From: Typhlomys cinereus | Lineage: Eukaryota; Chordata; Mammalia; Rodentia; Platacanthomyidae | DNA: 64,000 nt | Assembly: GCA_023101885.1 (NCBI GenBank) | Contig: JALPQD010000402.1 | Coordinates: forward strand, 1,133,017-1,197,016 | Direction: 5' to 3' | Shown: positions 43,031 to 55,279 of the stretch, one piece after another | Layout of the letters: each line of letters opens with the position of its first letter | How positions within the stretch are numbered: the first letter of the stretch is position 1 | Translations under genes and position numbers: made by a program | Notes under the pieces: generated by a model | Seen by the model: the letters and a program-made list of their open reading frames with translations, nothing else | What the model was told of the DNA's origin: nothing | Database searches by the model: none

Positions 43031-44033
43031 TTTTCTTTTTTATTAAAAATGTAATTATACATTTAAAATTTTTTTTACCAATTCCCTCCCTCCCCCCTCC
43101 TCCCCCTGAACCCCCTCCTCCCCCTCTTCTCCCTCCCCATCCCCCAGTGCCTCCCCCCAATTCCCAAAGAGTCCTTTATTGTGTACGCCTGACTCTCCAC
43201 TGGGTCCTCCTCTCCGATGACATATAAGGACCCAGTGGCATTTCCATCAGCCCTTTCTCTTGTTCCCCTTAAGCATAGGAGCACTACTATGGCTGTCAAT
43301 CCCTTGCCTCCAAGGATCTCGGTGCCTTTAACAGATGCTAGACTTTATGAGGGCAACAGTGCGCTGGACATTGCGCAGGGCATGCAGAGTCCCATTATGA
43401 TTGCTTTGGCACCAACTATTGTTGAGAATCTTGCAAATCGTTGTTCCTCCCATCCTTTTGCTCTTACAATCTTACCGCCCCCTCTTCCGCAAATGTCCCT
43501 GAGCTCCAGGATGGGGAGAGATTAGGCTGGCCTAGTTCTATGTGATTGATATAGAGTCTCTGAAGTTCTGGATTGTGGTTTGTTGATTTTCTTTTGCAGT
43601 TTTGCTGCTCCTGCAATGCCCTTCACTCCATCCTGCTGGGCACTGTATGTCACCCCCTGGCCAGAGACAAAAAGCTGTTAAACCGGAGTCTTGTTATAAT
43701 AGCACATTCAAGGGTAGATGTAATAAAAGTAGGAAACCTCAGTGAGGGAGGGGTCCATCACCCATTTGCAAAATGATTACTTTTTATCTGCTAGACTATA
43801 TACCCTCCTCTTCTGATGAGATCAGGAAAGAACGTCTGTGAACTTAACCAGGTTTCTCATTACTTACTTGCAGACCTTGATGGAGGCCTATTTTCTCTGC
43901 TATAACATGGTCCCCTCTCTCCTTGTTTCTGGTGTGGCCCTCCTACCCCATCTCTCTTGTTCATAATTCTTGCAATTACTGTGTTACATAGGTTTATTTT
44001 GAGTGTCTCAATGTGGGCTGGGTGAGTTTGGTA
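43031..44033 (-). other. 3' UTR of LINE-1 copy B
   Basis: Colinear with the 3' UTR of copy A and the dimer at 1.4-2.36 kb. It carries the polypurine tract, the sense frame 43075-43299 and the antisense frame 43217-43525 shared with the other copies. Confidence 0.8.
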
Positions 44034-47000
44034 CTAGGAGCCACCTATTAGGGAGTACATACGGCGCTTAATTTTCTGGGTTTGGGATACTTCACTTAAT
44101 ATAATTGTTTCTAATGACATCCATTTCCCAGCAAATTCCAGTAATTCATCATTTTTGATGGCTGAGTAGTACTCCATTGTATAGATGTACCACCTTTTCC
44201 TTATCCACTCGTCAACTGTTGGACATTTGGGCTGATTCCATGACTTTGCTATTGTAAACAGTGCTGCTATGAACATGGTCGTGCTTGTGCTATCGAGGTG
44301 AACCTCTGCTGTATGGGGGGTTATTCCCAAAAGTGGAATAGCAGGGTCATATGGCATTTCAATCTTTAATTTCTTTAAGAATCTCCAGACGGCTCACCAG
44401 AGTGGCTGTATGAGCCTGCATTCCCACCAGCAATGGAGGAGAGTTCCCCTCTCTCCACATCCTCTCCAGCATTTGTTGTTGTTTGTACTGTGGATTTTTG
44501 CCATCCTGACCGGGGTGAGATGATATCTCAGGGAAGTTTTGATTTGCATTTCCCTGATGGCTAAGGAAGTGGAGCATTTTTTCAGATATTTGTTAGACAT
44601 TTTAATTTCATCCCTGGTAAAGTTTCTTTGAAGTTCCAGGGCCCATTTTTTAATTGGGCCATTGGTTTCCTTGGTGTGTAGTCTTCTAAGTTCTTTGTGC
44701 ACTCTGGACAGCAGAGTTCTATCAGATGTGTGGTTAGTGACGATTTTCTCCCATTCTGTGGGTTGCCTTTGAGCTCGTGTTATAATCTCTTTATCTGAAC
44801 AGAAGCTCTTTAATTTCACAAGATCCCAACTGTTGAGAGTTGGTAGCAGTGACTGTGCCATTGGATGTCTGTTTAGGAACTGTTGGCCTAGCCCAATCAG
44901 CTCGAGGGAGTTCCCTATCCTTTCAACTATGGTTTTATAGTCTCTGGCCTGATATCAAGGTCCTTGATCCATTTGGAAGTAAGTCTTGTACATGGTGACA
45001 AGTACCGGTCCAGCTTTAATCTTCTGCATGTGGAGATCCAGTTTTGCCAGCACCATTTGTTGAAGATGCTGTTCTTTTTCCATTGGATTCTTTGGGCCCC
45101 TTTGTCAAAGACCAAATGGCTGTAACTTTGTGGGCTTATATCTGGGTCTTCAATCCTTATCCATTGATCTGTGTGTCTATTTTGGAGCCAGTACCAGGCT
45201 GTCTTTACAACTATGGATTTGTAGTATAGACTAAGGTTTGGTATGGTTATACCTCCAGCTGTGTTTTTGTTACTCAGGATTGTTTTTGCTATCCTGGGTC
45301 TTTTGTGCCTCCATATGAACTTTGAGATTGTTTGGTCAACTTCTTTGAAAAATTGCTTTGGGATTTTGATTGGTATAGCATTGAATCTGTATATTGCCTT
45401 TGGTAGGATGGTCATTTTCACGATGTTGATTCTGCCAATCCAGGAACAAGGGAGGTCTTTCCACCTTCTGGTGTCTTCTGCTATTTCTTTCTTTAGGGTT
45501 TTAAAGTTTTCATTGTAAAGGTCTTTTACCTCCTTGGTTAGGTTTATACCAAGGTATTTCATTTTTTAGGGGCTATAGTAAATGGGATTGTTTCTCTCAA
45601 GGCTTTTTCACGTCTTTCATTCTGGGCATATAGGAAGACCTCTGATTTTTGCACATTTATTTTGTATCCTGCCACCCTGCTGAACTTCTCAATTAGTTCC
45701 AGGAGCTTCCTGGTGGAGTTTTTGGGATCACTCAGGTATACGATCATGTCATCTGCAAATAGGGATAGCTTCACTTCTTCCTTGCCGATTTGAATCCCTC
45801 TTATGTCCCTTTCTTGTCTTATGGCTTCAGCTAAGACTTCAAGTACAATATTGAATAGAAGTGGTGAGAGTAGACAGCCTTGTCTAGTTCCTGATCGAAG
45901 TGGGAATGATTCCAATTGTTCCCCATTGAGCATAATCCTTGCTGTGGGCTTGTTGTATATATCTTTTATTATATTGATTAAGGTTCCTTCCATTCCCACT
46001 GTCTCTAGCGTTTTGATCATAAAAGGCTGGTGGATCTTGTCAAAAGCTTTTTCTGCATCTGTCGAGAGTATCATGTGGTCTTGGACTTTGGACTGGTTTA
46101 CATGATGAATTACATTTATTGATTTGCGTATGTTGAACCAACCTTGTGTGCTGGGGATGAAGCCTACTTGGTCCCCGTGAATGATCTTTTTGATATGTTT
46201 TTGAATCCGATTTGCTAAGACTTTGTTGAGAATCTTTGTGTCTGTGTTCATCAGGGAGATCGGCCTATAGTTTTCTTTTTTAAGTGAATCTTTATTAGGT
46301 TTTGGGATTAAAACGATATTAGCTTCATAGAAGGAATTTGGTAGTGTTCCTTCCTTTGCTATTTGATGGAACAGTTTAAGGAGTATTGGTGTTATTAACT
46401 CCTTAAATGTCTGGTAGAACTCTGTGCTGAATCCATCTGGTCCAGGACATTTTTTGGTGGGAAGATTAAAGATTACTTCCTCAATTTCCTTATATGTTAT
46501 AGACTATTTAAATAATCACAACTTCCTGATTCAATTTAGGTAGGTTGTGTTTACTTAGAAATTCATCCATCTCTTTTGTGTTGTCAAACTTCACAGAGTA
46601 TAAGTTTTTGAAATATGATGTTATAATTCTCTGGATTTCTTGGGTATCCGTAGTGATAACTCCATGTTCATTTCTAATTTTGTTAATTTGGGTTTTCTCT
46701 CTCTTGCTTTTGGTTAGTTTAGCTAGGGGTGTATCAATCTTGTTGATTTTTTCAAAGAACCAGCTTTTTGATTGGTTGATTTTTTCTATCGTTTTCTTAA
46801 TCTCAATTTCAGATATTTCTCCCCTTATTTTGCTAATCTCCTCTCTTCTACTACTTTTGGGATCAGATTGCTCTAGTTTCTCTAAAGCTTTAAGCTGCAT
46901 TGTTAAGTTGTTCATTTCTGACGTTTCCATTTTTTTGACCTAGGCATTAAAAGCTATGAACTTACCTCTTAGAACAGCTTTCATTGTGTCCCAGAGATTT

Positions 47001-47851
47001 TGGTAAGTTGTATTTTCGTTATCATTCACTTTCAGGAAATCTTGAATTTCCTTTTTAATTTCTTCCTGAATCCAGTTCTCATTCAGCATCATAGTGTTAA
47101 GTTTCCAGGAGTTAGTGTATTTTCTCTTGTTTGATGTGTTGTGGATGTCCAGCTTTAGGCCGTGGTGGTCTGATAGGGCACAGGTTAGAATTTCAACTTT
47201 CTTGTATATGTGTAGATTCATTTTGTGGCCCAATATGTGATCTATTTTGGAGAAAGTTCCGTGTGCTGCTGAGAAAAATGTGTATTCTTTGGTGCGTGGG
47301 TGAAAAGTTCGATAGAGATCTGTAAGGTCCATTTCTTTCAGGGTTTGATTAAGTTCCAAAGTGTGTCTGTTAAGCTTTTGACCTGTTGATCTATCCCATG
47401 TTGAGAGGGCGGTGTTGAAGTCCCCAAGAATTATCGTTTGGGGGTTGATTTCTTGCTTTAGACGCTGTAGGGTTTTCTTAATGAATGTGGAGGGGCCCGT
47501 ATTGGGTGCATATATGTTCAGTATTGTGAAGTCTTCCTGGTGAATTGTACCTGTGACTAAAATGTAGTATCCATCCGTGTCTCTTATAATTTTCTTTGGT
47601 TTGAAATCCACTTTGTCTGATAGCATAATGGCTACCCCTGCCTGTTTTCTGCTTCCATTTGCTTGTAGAATTGTTGACCAGCCTTTTATTTTTAGAGCGT
47701 GCCTATCTTTTGTGGTGAGATGGGTTTCCTGCAGGCAGCAGATTGATGGATTGTGATTTTTAATCCAAGTTTGTAATCTGTGTCTCTTGATCGGTGAATT
47801 AAGTCCATTAACATTTAGTGTTATAATGGAGAAACTATTAATTCCAGACAT
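44034..47851 (-). pseudogene. LINE-1 ORF2 with full domain set but several disruptions
   Basis: Starts [16 protein letters not shown] at 47851 and runs open for 303 codons covering the endonuclease (LQETH, SDHHGLK). The first stop (46940) is a TAC to TAG change relative to copy A. Two 1-base losses near 46505-46516, a loss in an A-run near 45562 and a change near 44935 shift the frame; a CGA to TGA stop lies near 44394. The reverse transcriptase is present in pieces (45559-46251), including the FADD motif in [14 protein letters not shown], and the CWRGCGERGTLLHCWWEC motif lies at 44394-44861. The copy cannot make ORF2p. Confidence 0.93.
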
Positions 47852-47901
47852 TCATTATGTTTAGTAGCTTTTATAAGTATATTGCTTCGCTTTTAATGGT
47901 G

Positions 47902-48972
47902 TTATATTTGCCTTCTGTTCTCCTGGATATGCCTGTTTTTTTCTTCATGCTTGAGTATCATTTCTACCATTTTTTGAAGGCCTGGTTTGGTGGACATGTA
48001 TCCCTTAAAGTTGTCTTTGTGCTGGAAAGTTTTTCTTTCTCCCTCGATCATGACTGATAGTTTTGCAGGGTAAATCAGCCTGGGTTGACATTTTTGCTCA
48101 TTCAATACTTGAAGTATGTCTCTCCAAGCTCTTCTTGCTTTTACTGTTTCGACTGAGAAGTCATTTGTTATTTTAATAGGTTTACCTTTAAAAGTGACTT
48201 GTTTTTTCTCCCTTGAAGCTCTCAGCACCAGTTCTTTATCTTGAATGTGGAGTGTTTTAACTATTATTTGCCACAGCGTGCTTCTATTTTGGTCGTATCT
48301 GTTTGGGGTGCGGAATGCCTCTTGTATATGGATGGGCCTCTCTTTTTTTAGATGAGGAAAGTTTTCCTTGATGATCGTTTGAAAAATTTCCTCAGGGGTG
48401 GTATTTTGAGATTCTTGCTCCGGTATTCCATGAATACGCATGTTAGGCTTCTTCAGGGTGTCCCATATCTCTTGGATATTTCTCTCAAGTATCTTTTTGG
48501 CTTTAACCACCTCTTCCATTGAGCTGGTTAGTACTCCCACTTTATCTTCAAGGTCTGAAATTCTGTTTTCTGCTTTGTTAGTTCTGTTGATAAGACTCTC
48601 TGTGGCGTTCTGGGTTGAAGATAACTTGTCTTTTAGTTCAGTTTTAAACTCTGCTTGAGTTTGTTTTAACTGCTCTATGCCACTTTTTGTTTCTTGCACT
48701 GTTTTTCTCAACTCCTCCAGATGTCTGTTGTGTTCCTCTTCAAAGCGATTGATTCGATTATGTAATTCCTCCCAGATTTCCTCTTTCATAGTATTGAACA
48801 TGGTAATGATCATATTTTGAAAGACCTTATCCTGGGTGAGGCTTTCTTGGCCTTTTTCCGCGGGTTTGTTCTTGTTGGAGTCTAACATTATGGGATTAAT
48901 TTCTTCAGTGGGAAATTTGTTTACTTGATTGTTGCTTCTCATGGATTTGCACTTTGACTTTGGCATTGTCAT
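47902..48972 (-). CDS. LINE-1 ORF1p, intact 356 codons
   Basis: ORF1p is the trimeric RNA-binding protein that coats LINE-1 RNA in the cytoplasm. The frame is unbroken from MTMPKSKCKS to the stop. Two in-frame ATGs lie six bases apart (48972, 48966); copy A has only the second. A heptad-rich region (about 55-150, with FEEEHNRHLEELRKTVQE) is the coiled coil. An RRM-like core follows (NMRIHGIPEQESQN, about 175-215), then the C-terminal domain (LRASREKKQVTFKG, DFSVETVKARRAW, QPRLIYPAKLSVMI). Length is like other mammalian ORF1 proteins. ORF2 starts 50 bases downstream. Whether it is expressed is unknown. Confidence 0.93.
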   Translation of the reverse strand: MTMPKSKCKSMRSNNQVNKFPTEEINPIMLDSNKNKPAEKGQESLTQDKVFQNMIITMFNTMKEEIWEELHNRINRFEEEHNRHLEELRKTVQETKSGIEQLKQTQAEFKTELKDKLSSTQNATESLINRTNKAENRISDLEDKVGVLTSSMEEVVKAKKILERNIQEIWDTLKKPNMRIHGIPEQESQNTTPEEIFQTIIKENFPHLKKERPIHIQEAFRTPNRYDQNRSTLWQIIVKTLHIQDKELVLRASREKKQVTFKGKPIKITNDFSVETVKARRAWRDILQVLNEQKCQPRLIYPAKLSVMIEGERKTFQHKDNFKGYMSTKPGLQKMVEMILKHEEKNRHIQENRRQI

Positions 48973-48999
48973 TTTAACTCTTTAAGATCTCTCAATTTC

Positions 49000-49360
49000 A
49001 CTAAACTGAATTATTTGGCCTGGGGTCCTGGTGGGCAGACGGGGGCGGAGACTTACCTAGGGTGCGGGGTCAGGCCCAGCTGGACCACGCGTGCGCTTCC
49101 CGACCTGCAAGCGGGGTGGGGTGTAAAGGGAGGATGGGGCGTCGACGTGGAGCTATTTAACCCGAGGGCAGCTGGGGTGGGGCCCAGGCGCAGGGGGAGA
49201 TCCTCCTCGTCCCTCGGCCCCCGCGCACAGCTCCGGCTGGATGGTGGGAGCCGGAGCCGGGTCCCTGTGGGCTGACCTGGGGTCCTAGGGCGCGGGGTGA
49301 GGCCCGGTTGGACCGCACGCGTCCGACCGGTGGAGTGGGGTGGGGTGAAAAGGGCAAGGG
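49000..49360 (-). promoter_or_regulatory. GC-rich 5' UTR/promoter region of LINE-1 copy B
   Basis: Two related blocks (CCTGGGGTCCTGG at about 49019 and CCTGGGGTCCTAGG at about 49277), CpG-rich, matching copy A. Many CpGs are decayed. Confidence 0.65.
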
Positions 49361-49795
49361 GGCTTTATTTTTATAATTCTGATTACACTTCTTAATCCAG
49401 CTTGGCAGGAGTGTCCATATCCACAATAGGTACCAAGGAAACTAGCCACATCTTACCCACAGGATTGTTGGAAGAAGGGCAAAACTCATTCCCCAAACAT
49501 CCAGTCTACCAAAATGTGATGAGGAATGTCAATTTACTAAACTAGTTCCTTCATGTTATTCACTGTGTAAGGAATGGTCCCACCCATATCAGGTTGGGTC
49601 TTCCCATACCAATTAGATACTCTACTGCAGGTTTCCTCAGAGATTGCCTTAAACTACTAATTCCTCACAAATGTGCCCAAAGCTCAGTCTTCAACTGTCA
49701 AATTGACACCTCTATCTAACTAGCACAATAACACAAAGGAGATAAATGAAGCAAAGCAGTTATACCTAGAAAATTCTCAAAAGAAAACTTGGATG
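49361..49795. other. Unassigned, with a TGTCAA-family fragment
   Basis: 49.53-49.72 kb holds GTCCCACCCATATCAGGTTGGGTCTTCCC and ATTGACACCTCTATCTAACTAG, parts of the common dispersed family. Confidence 0.4.
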
Positions 49796-49980
49796 CTGGA
49801 GAGATGGCTCAGAGGTTAAGTCACTGCCTTTCAAGCAGAAGGGCCTGAGTTTGGATCTTAGATCCCACATGGAAAAGGCAGCATCCTGTGGAGTTCCAAT
49901 GGTAACTTTGGAAGTCATTTTGGATTGCTTTGCTACACACACACACACACACACATACACACACATCCAAAAAAAAAAAA
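49796..49980 (+). mobile_element. SINE, partly deleted
   Basis: TGCTGGAGAGATGGCTCAGAGGTTAAGTC head, GAGTTTGGATCTTAGATCCC, then (CA)n at 49935-49955 and an A-run. Confidence 0.75.
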
Positions 49981-50049
49981 AAAACCTTTTCCCACCCCAT
50001 CTCCCTTCAACTTTCATATTTTTTGCACGCTTGACCCATTGAGTTTTGT

Positions 50050-50260
50050 GTGGGTTGTCTATGCCTTTCAGCAGTCCTGTGGATACATATAGACATGGTG
50101 TCAACAGTTCTGCCAGCCCTGGTTTTGGTGTGGATTCTTCTACTAAATTCAATTAAGACCTGTAACTGGACAATCATAAGAGAGAATAAAACTTCTTATT
50201 CCCCTGTAAGCTATGTGGTTGTGGATTTATTGGCAACATGCAGAGTAACTACAACAGAGA
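50050..50260 (+). repeat. Dispersed repeat (CAGTCCTGTGGATA family)
   Basis: CAGCAGTCCTGTGGATACATATAGACATGGTG and AATAAAACTTCTTATTCCCC...TTATTGGCAACATGCAGAGTAA, matching 22.48-22.65 and 41.65-41.82 kb. Confidence 0.5.
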
Positions 50261-50282
50261 TCAAGCCCTAGGTGGGAATTAT

Positions 50283-50638
50283 AAGGTAGAGTCCCAAACA
50301 CGCCATGTCACACACAAGGGATAGAAGAAGTTTATTGATCATTACATAGCACCTTGGACTAGTTCTCGAAAGGAGAAAGAGCTATGTCTGAGGGTGATGT
50401 GAAGTTTTTATACTCTCTAGGCTTGTGGGCGGGGCGAAGGACAAAGGGGAGTGAGGTATGTGACTAAGGATCATGTAAGTCTGGGCTTTTGCAAGCGCTG
50501 GGTAGACATTAGGGGGCAGTGACCAGCAAACAGAACTTCTCTGAATATGGAGCATGAAGGAAAGGGAATCTATCAGAACAAACTTCTTATTGTTAACTAT
50601 AAATACTTGATAGTAAGCCACCATCTAAACACCTACCA
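50283..50638 (-). mobile_element. LTR, minus, partner of 60.74-61.05 kb
   Basis: In sense orientation: CTTACATGATCCTTAGTCACATACC, a TATA box (GAGTATAAAAACTTC), ATCAATAAACTTCTTC as poly(A) signal and a CTTGTGTGTGACATGG end. No internal region follows. Boundaries are approximate. Confidence 0.7.
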
Positions 50639-50859
50639 TTTTACTCATAGGTCAGAGAAACAGCACTCAACCAAGAAGCATCCTTGTGTAATGGAAGATG
50701 TGTAATGCAGAGAACCACTACTGACCAAAGTTCAAAGTAAAAGCAACTCGGTACAGCTAGATCCTGATCAGGACATCTAACCACCCTCATCTCAAAGCTC
50801 AGGGAAGTTTGCCGAAGAAAGAACAGTAAGAAGATAAGAGATACAGGACAATTAGAGGT

Positions 50860-51280
50860 AATGTCAGACAGTAGTCCTCTGTTTATATCAGGGCTTGCTG
50901 TAGCCAAGAACTCAATGCAACAATGCTTACCTCTACTAGACCTTCCCAATAGCTGGCCTATCAACATTTTGCCATGGAGGAGGGAAGATCTTGAGATACA
51001 ATGCTACCCTGAGAGACTGAATGGGACTGGTGCTGGACAGGAAAGAGGGAAAGCCTCTATATTCTACAGTTTACCCACTGGTGATCATCTTCACCCTTTG
51101 CGTGCTCAGACCCTAGCTAATGCAGACATCTTAGATGGAACCCAGTGGATGACACATCAGGGGAATGCAGGAAAGGAAGGGAAGAATGGGCAGGGTGGGA
51201 TAGGAAGGTAGTGGTAGGCAGTGTGTGATGAAAACACATAAATTCATTGTTAATATAAATAAAAAATATTATTTTAAAAT
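50860..51280 (+). mobile_element. Old LINE-1 3' end
   Basis: ACCCTGAGAGACTGAATGGGACTGG body, purine tract (51160-51215), AACACATAAATTCATTGTTAATATAAATAAA end. It contains an incidental open frame of 116 codons. Confidence 0.55.
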
Positions 51281-51289
51281 AATAATAAT

Positions 51290-51490
51290 CTCATGAAGGC
51301 CAGGCTGGGCTCAAAGTTGCTATATAGCTGAAAGTAGCCTTGAACTTCCTTATTTCATCTCCTGATTGCTGAGATGACAGGCATGCTCCATCAATCTGAT
51401 ACAGTACTGAGTGTGGAACCTTGGGCTTTATGCATGCTAGGCAAGCACATGATGGGCAAGCTCACTGAGATACACCCCTAACCCCTGAAA
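51290..51490 (-). mobile_element. B1-like/ID-like composite
   Basis: AAGGCCAGGCTGGGCTCAAAGTTGCTATATAG and CTTGAACTTCCTTATTTC are B1 read backwards; TTTATGCATGCTAGGCAAGCACATGATG is an ID-like core. Confidence 0.65.
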
Positions 51491-51534
51491 TTCCATTTTC
51501 TTGTATTATTATTTTTTTTGCTTGTTTGGTTATT

Positions 51535-51610
51535 TTTTGCAACAAGGTCTCACTATGTAGTCCAGGCTGGCCTTGAACTCATGGCCTTCTGGATTTGAAT
51601 GCCATGCCCA
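51535..51610 (-). mobile_element. B1 fragment, minus
   Basis: AACAAGGTCTCACTATGTAGTCCAGGCTGGCCTTGAACTCATGGC is the B1 3' half reversed. Confidence 0.8.
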
Positions 51611-51756
51611 TTGTCAATCCAATTTGATTCTACCAACTCCCCTCTTGTCCCTGTACAGCTTTCTCTAAAAACACTGTTATTTAATGATCTTGTAGTTTGA
51701 TCTTCAATATCATTCACCACTGCTAGGTTATTTTCAGCTAATCTTTTCACTATTCA

Positions 51757-51757
<1 letters not shown>

Positions 51758-51798
<41 letters not shown>
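51758..51798. repeat. (GT)n microsatellite
   Basis: About 20 uninterrupted GT units. Confidence 0.95.
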
Positions 51799-51800
<2 letters not shown>

Positions 51801-51839
51801 GTTGTGTGATATTTTTCCTGCAGAAGCCTTTCACCCCAT

Positions 51840-52345
51840 TTAGGTATTTCATGACAGATCAAAGTAACAATTACATCAAAGTCCAACTTGATAAACCAGT
51901 GAGTTTATTGGATTATTTATAGGAGTACAGGAATAGGAATGACTCAAAGGCAGCTACATCACCAGGAAGTCCACCCCTTCCTGAGTGAGACTCATGGAAG
52001 CTGCAACCCCTTCCTGAGTAAGACTCATGGAAGCTGCAACCCCAAAGCTCTTTGAACCATGTGCTGGTTGGAGAGTCTCTTCCAGGTGACTGGGTGGTTC
52101 AGAGTCTTCTGGAGACTGCTTGTCGGGTTGGAGAGACCTCTTCTCCAGAAGTTGTTTGTTGCTTTTCTTCATCTTTGGGAGGTGGAGGGGATCCTTTTTA
52201 TATTGTTAGTTTCCTAACCTCTTGACCTTTAATGAGTCTCCCTCTAAGATAGACTATTTCAAATGGCTACAGATCCTAACTCATCTTTTTAGATCAGACA
52301 GTGGGCGAAGTCCAAAAGGGCATTGTTATGTCTAGAGGAAAAACA
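51840..52345 (-). mobile_element. LTR-like repeat, family C
   Basis: GATCAAAGTAACAATTACATCAAAGTCCAACTTGATAAACCAGTGAGTTTATTGG through GGCATTGTTATGTCTAGAGG. It carries a perfect-length 33-bp internal duplication (51978-52010 and 52011-52043, one mismatch). Confidence 0.6.
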
Positions 52346-52814
52346 TCACATGACAGAAGTGTGACTATACAGTAGTAAAGTAGCTGCCTTCCCCATATGC
52401 CAGCCCCTGGGCCCCATCCCCAACACTGAATAAGAAAGAAAACCAGGGGGGAAAAATGAGTCAAAAAAATTACGAAGTATCTGTTACCTTGGAGCTCTTC
52501 CAAGAGGACTCTAGGTTGGAGTGCGAGGAGGAGAAGGAAGTTTAAAAGGGAAACCAGACTTCAGCTGTATGTAAATGGTTTGCTGATTCCAACAATAACA
52601 TCAGCTGGTGAGTCACTAGAGAACTGATTAGAGGCAAGATGGGAAGTTTCCACGGGGGACCAGAAAGCACAAAACCAGATCAGCAAAAAGCTCAGAATCA
52701 AGCAAGAGAGGTGGTATAGTGATGAGATCTCCCAAGCAGAGATGTATAGCATCTCCTCACTAAAGAGAAAACTAGTGAATAAAGTAGAGGTAGAAAAAAA
52801 CTATACTCATTTTG

Positions 52815-52980
52815 TCTGGTGAAGAAGGAAGAGGGAGGAAAAGAGAAAGGAGAGGAGGAGAAGGAGGAGTGGAATAAGGAAAGGAAAGAGAAGAGTGAAA
52901 AGAAAAGGAAAAAGAGGAAAAGGAAGAGCTGGAGGACAAAGGAAGGAAGAGGAAGAAGAGAAGAAGAAACTGTCCCAGAC
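52815..52980. repeat. Polypurine (GGA/GAA) stretch
   Basis: About 165 bases almost without pyrimidines on the plus strand (GAAGAAGGAAGAGGGAGGAAAAG onward). The reading frames over it are low-complexity Lys/Glu or Phe/Ser and are not genes. Confidence 0.9.
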
Positions 52981-53140
52981 AAAAAGAATGAAAACAGAAT
53001 CAAAATTCAGTCTGGACACTGGATTCAAGCACTTAGCAAGTAAAGGGAGGAGGATCAAAAGTTAGGCACCTTGAATTAAAGGAGGGGGGTTACACCTTAA
53101 AGGAGGGGAAGTAGAAGAATGCAAGTGATATGAAGATGAA

Positions 53141-53440
53141 AAGGAGACTAGGGAGATGGCTCAGGGAATAAAGCCTTTGTCTCACTAGCAAAGACACTTA
53201 AGTTTGGATCCCCAGATTCCATATAAAAATGCCCAGGAGGTGTGGTGGCCTGCCTGTGTTCTAATCCTGGAATGCAGTGTCCAGGACTCTCCAGAGCAAT
53301 CTGGCTAGCCAGACTAGCCCTAAAGGTGTGCTCTGGGGTTCAATTAGAGACCCAGGTGGAAGACAGATGGAAGATGATTTCCAGTATCACCTTCAGCTAT
53401 CCACGCGCACTCGATGGGACATGTATCTTAGTCTCCCTCT
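53141..53440 (+). mobile_element. SINE (AAAGCCTTTGTCTCA subfamily)
   Basis: GACTAGGGAGATGGCTCAGGGAATAAAGCC, TTTGGATCCCCAGATTCC and a 3' body with GGTTCAATTAGAGACCCAGG as at 20.7 and 28.2 kb. Confidence 0.75.
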
Positions 53441-53544
53441 TGTGGCCAGAGTAGAAAAATTCCCTTCTATGGAGACTGCTTCCCCTGTTACCCCTGATAA
53501 CCCACCCTCCAAAAGACATGTTTGCGTTCAAACAAAATGTTGAA

Positions 53545-53840
<296 letters not shown>

Positions 53841-54479
53841 AAGTGTTGATTGTGAATCATGCACCCAAAATTTTTCCAGATCTTTGAGATTTATCAATAA
53901 CACAAAACAGATATACTTCCCTGAATAAGCTGTTTGGAGGGAAACAAACAGGAAACCACAGACACATGATAGGACTTCCCATTTCCCAAGGCCTCACTGC
54001 AGTTCCTGATCCCCTGTCAAGCACAGACAGAAAAGACTGAATGGAAAATTCCAGAAGTAAAAAAAAAAAAAAAATTATACACTTTATGTGCCTGATAAGT
54101 ATTAAAGAATCTCATTCAGTCCTGCTTGGTCAAAACAATACACAAGGGTATTTTTAGTGAGAGAAAGAAAACCCATATTCTCATAACCTTTATCACAGTA
54201 TATTGTTGCAATTGTTCTGATTTATTTTTAGCCATAGCTACTGGTCTCTCTGTGCCTAGCTTACAAATTAAATTTTTTATAGGGATGCATGCATAGAAGG
54301 GAAAAATTATATATAGAATCCCATACTCAGTGTGGTTTCAGGCATCTGCTGGGTGTTTTGAAATGCATCCCCCACAGATGGTGGATTGTTGGAAGAGAAT
54401 TCACAGAATGCTAGAATGAGAAATGTGATGACAAGAGATGAGAGAGTGGAGTGATGGTCAGGGGACCCCAAGAGTCAGA
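53841..54479. other. No feature recognised
   Basis: A-run at 54059-54074. The remainder is unassigned, with no frame of note. Confidence 0.35.
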
Positions 54480-55080
54480 GATCTGCAAGGGGTGGGGCCT
54501 CGAGATGGCTCAGCAGGTATAACAGTTACCTGTGTCAATTTGACAATCAAAGACTGAGTTCTGGTCACACCTGTGAATAATTGGTAGTTACAGCAAGCTG
54601 TGAGCAAACCTGCAGCACAGTACCTAATAGATGTGGGAAGACTCAGCCCATGATAGGTGGGACCATTCCCTGAGCAGGTGGATAAGATGGAAGGACCAGG
54701 TTGAGCACTTCTGTACACTTCAACATACTTTGGTAGATTCACAGTCCAGTAGATGAAATTTACCCCTCTCTCAGCAAATCCTGTGAATATGGTGTGGCCA
54801 GTTCCCTCAGCTCCTGGTGTTTGTATGAACAAAGTTGGACCATGAAATGTAATCAGAATCATAAACAAAAATGAAACCCCTTGTTCACCTAAGTCGTCTG
54901 AATATTTATCAGGAATCTGATCTGAAAGCAAATGGCAATAGCATGGAAAAGGTACTTGCCACCAATATTATGATCTAGATTAAATCTTACAACTCACGTG
55001 GTAGAAGGAAAGAACTCCAACCGGCTGTCTTTTGACGTTCAGTGCATACACACACACACAACAAATAAAATTGTCTTTTA
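54480..55080. repeat. Common dispersed repeat inserted in a SINE remnant
   Basis: A SINE head (GGGGCCTCGAGATGGCTCAGCAGGTA, 54494) is cut by AACAGTTACCTGTGTCAATTTGACAATC..., a nearly complete TGTCAA-family member ending TTATCAGGAATC at about 54916. Then SINE-like sequence resumes (GGTACTTGCCACCAATATTATGATC, CACGTGGTAGAAGGAAAGAAC), ending in (CA)n at about 55050. Confidence 0.6.
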
Positions 55081-55279
55081 GGATGCCAGGTGCCAAATGA
55101 GGGACAGAAAGAAAGTAAGAACTGGAGGTAAATTTAAAGAGATGAGGATTGGACAGTGCAGACCAGTCACTGAAATTCTGAGTAAGGAAAGTGGGAGTAT
55201 TCCAGACTGTTGTCCCTGGGTGCCTGTCCTGATGTCTCCTAAGGTTCCTCCCACTTGTAGTTTGTGGGATGGTGACTAT

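Larger units (their letters stand above)
43031..49360 (-). mobile_element. LINE-1 copy B, near full length
   Basis: In sense order: a GC-rich 5' UTR (about 49.36-49.0 kb), intact ORF1, broken ORF2, and a 3' UTR with polypurine tract (43.08-43.17 kb). About 6.3 kb long. I could not find a clear target-site duplication, so both limits are approximate. Confidence 0.93.

Noticed and set aside
52807..53058. Phe/Ser-rich and Lys/Glu-rich frames
   Set aside because: They come from the polypurine stretch at 52815-52980.
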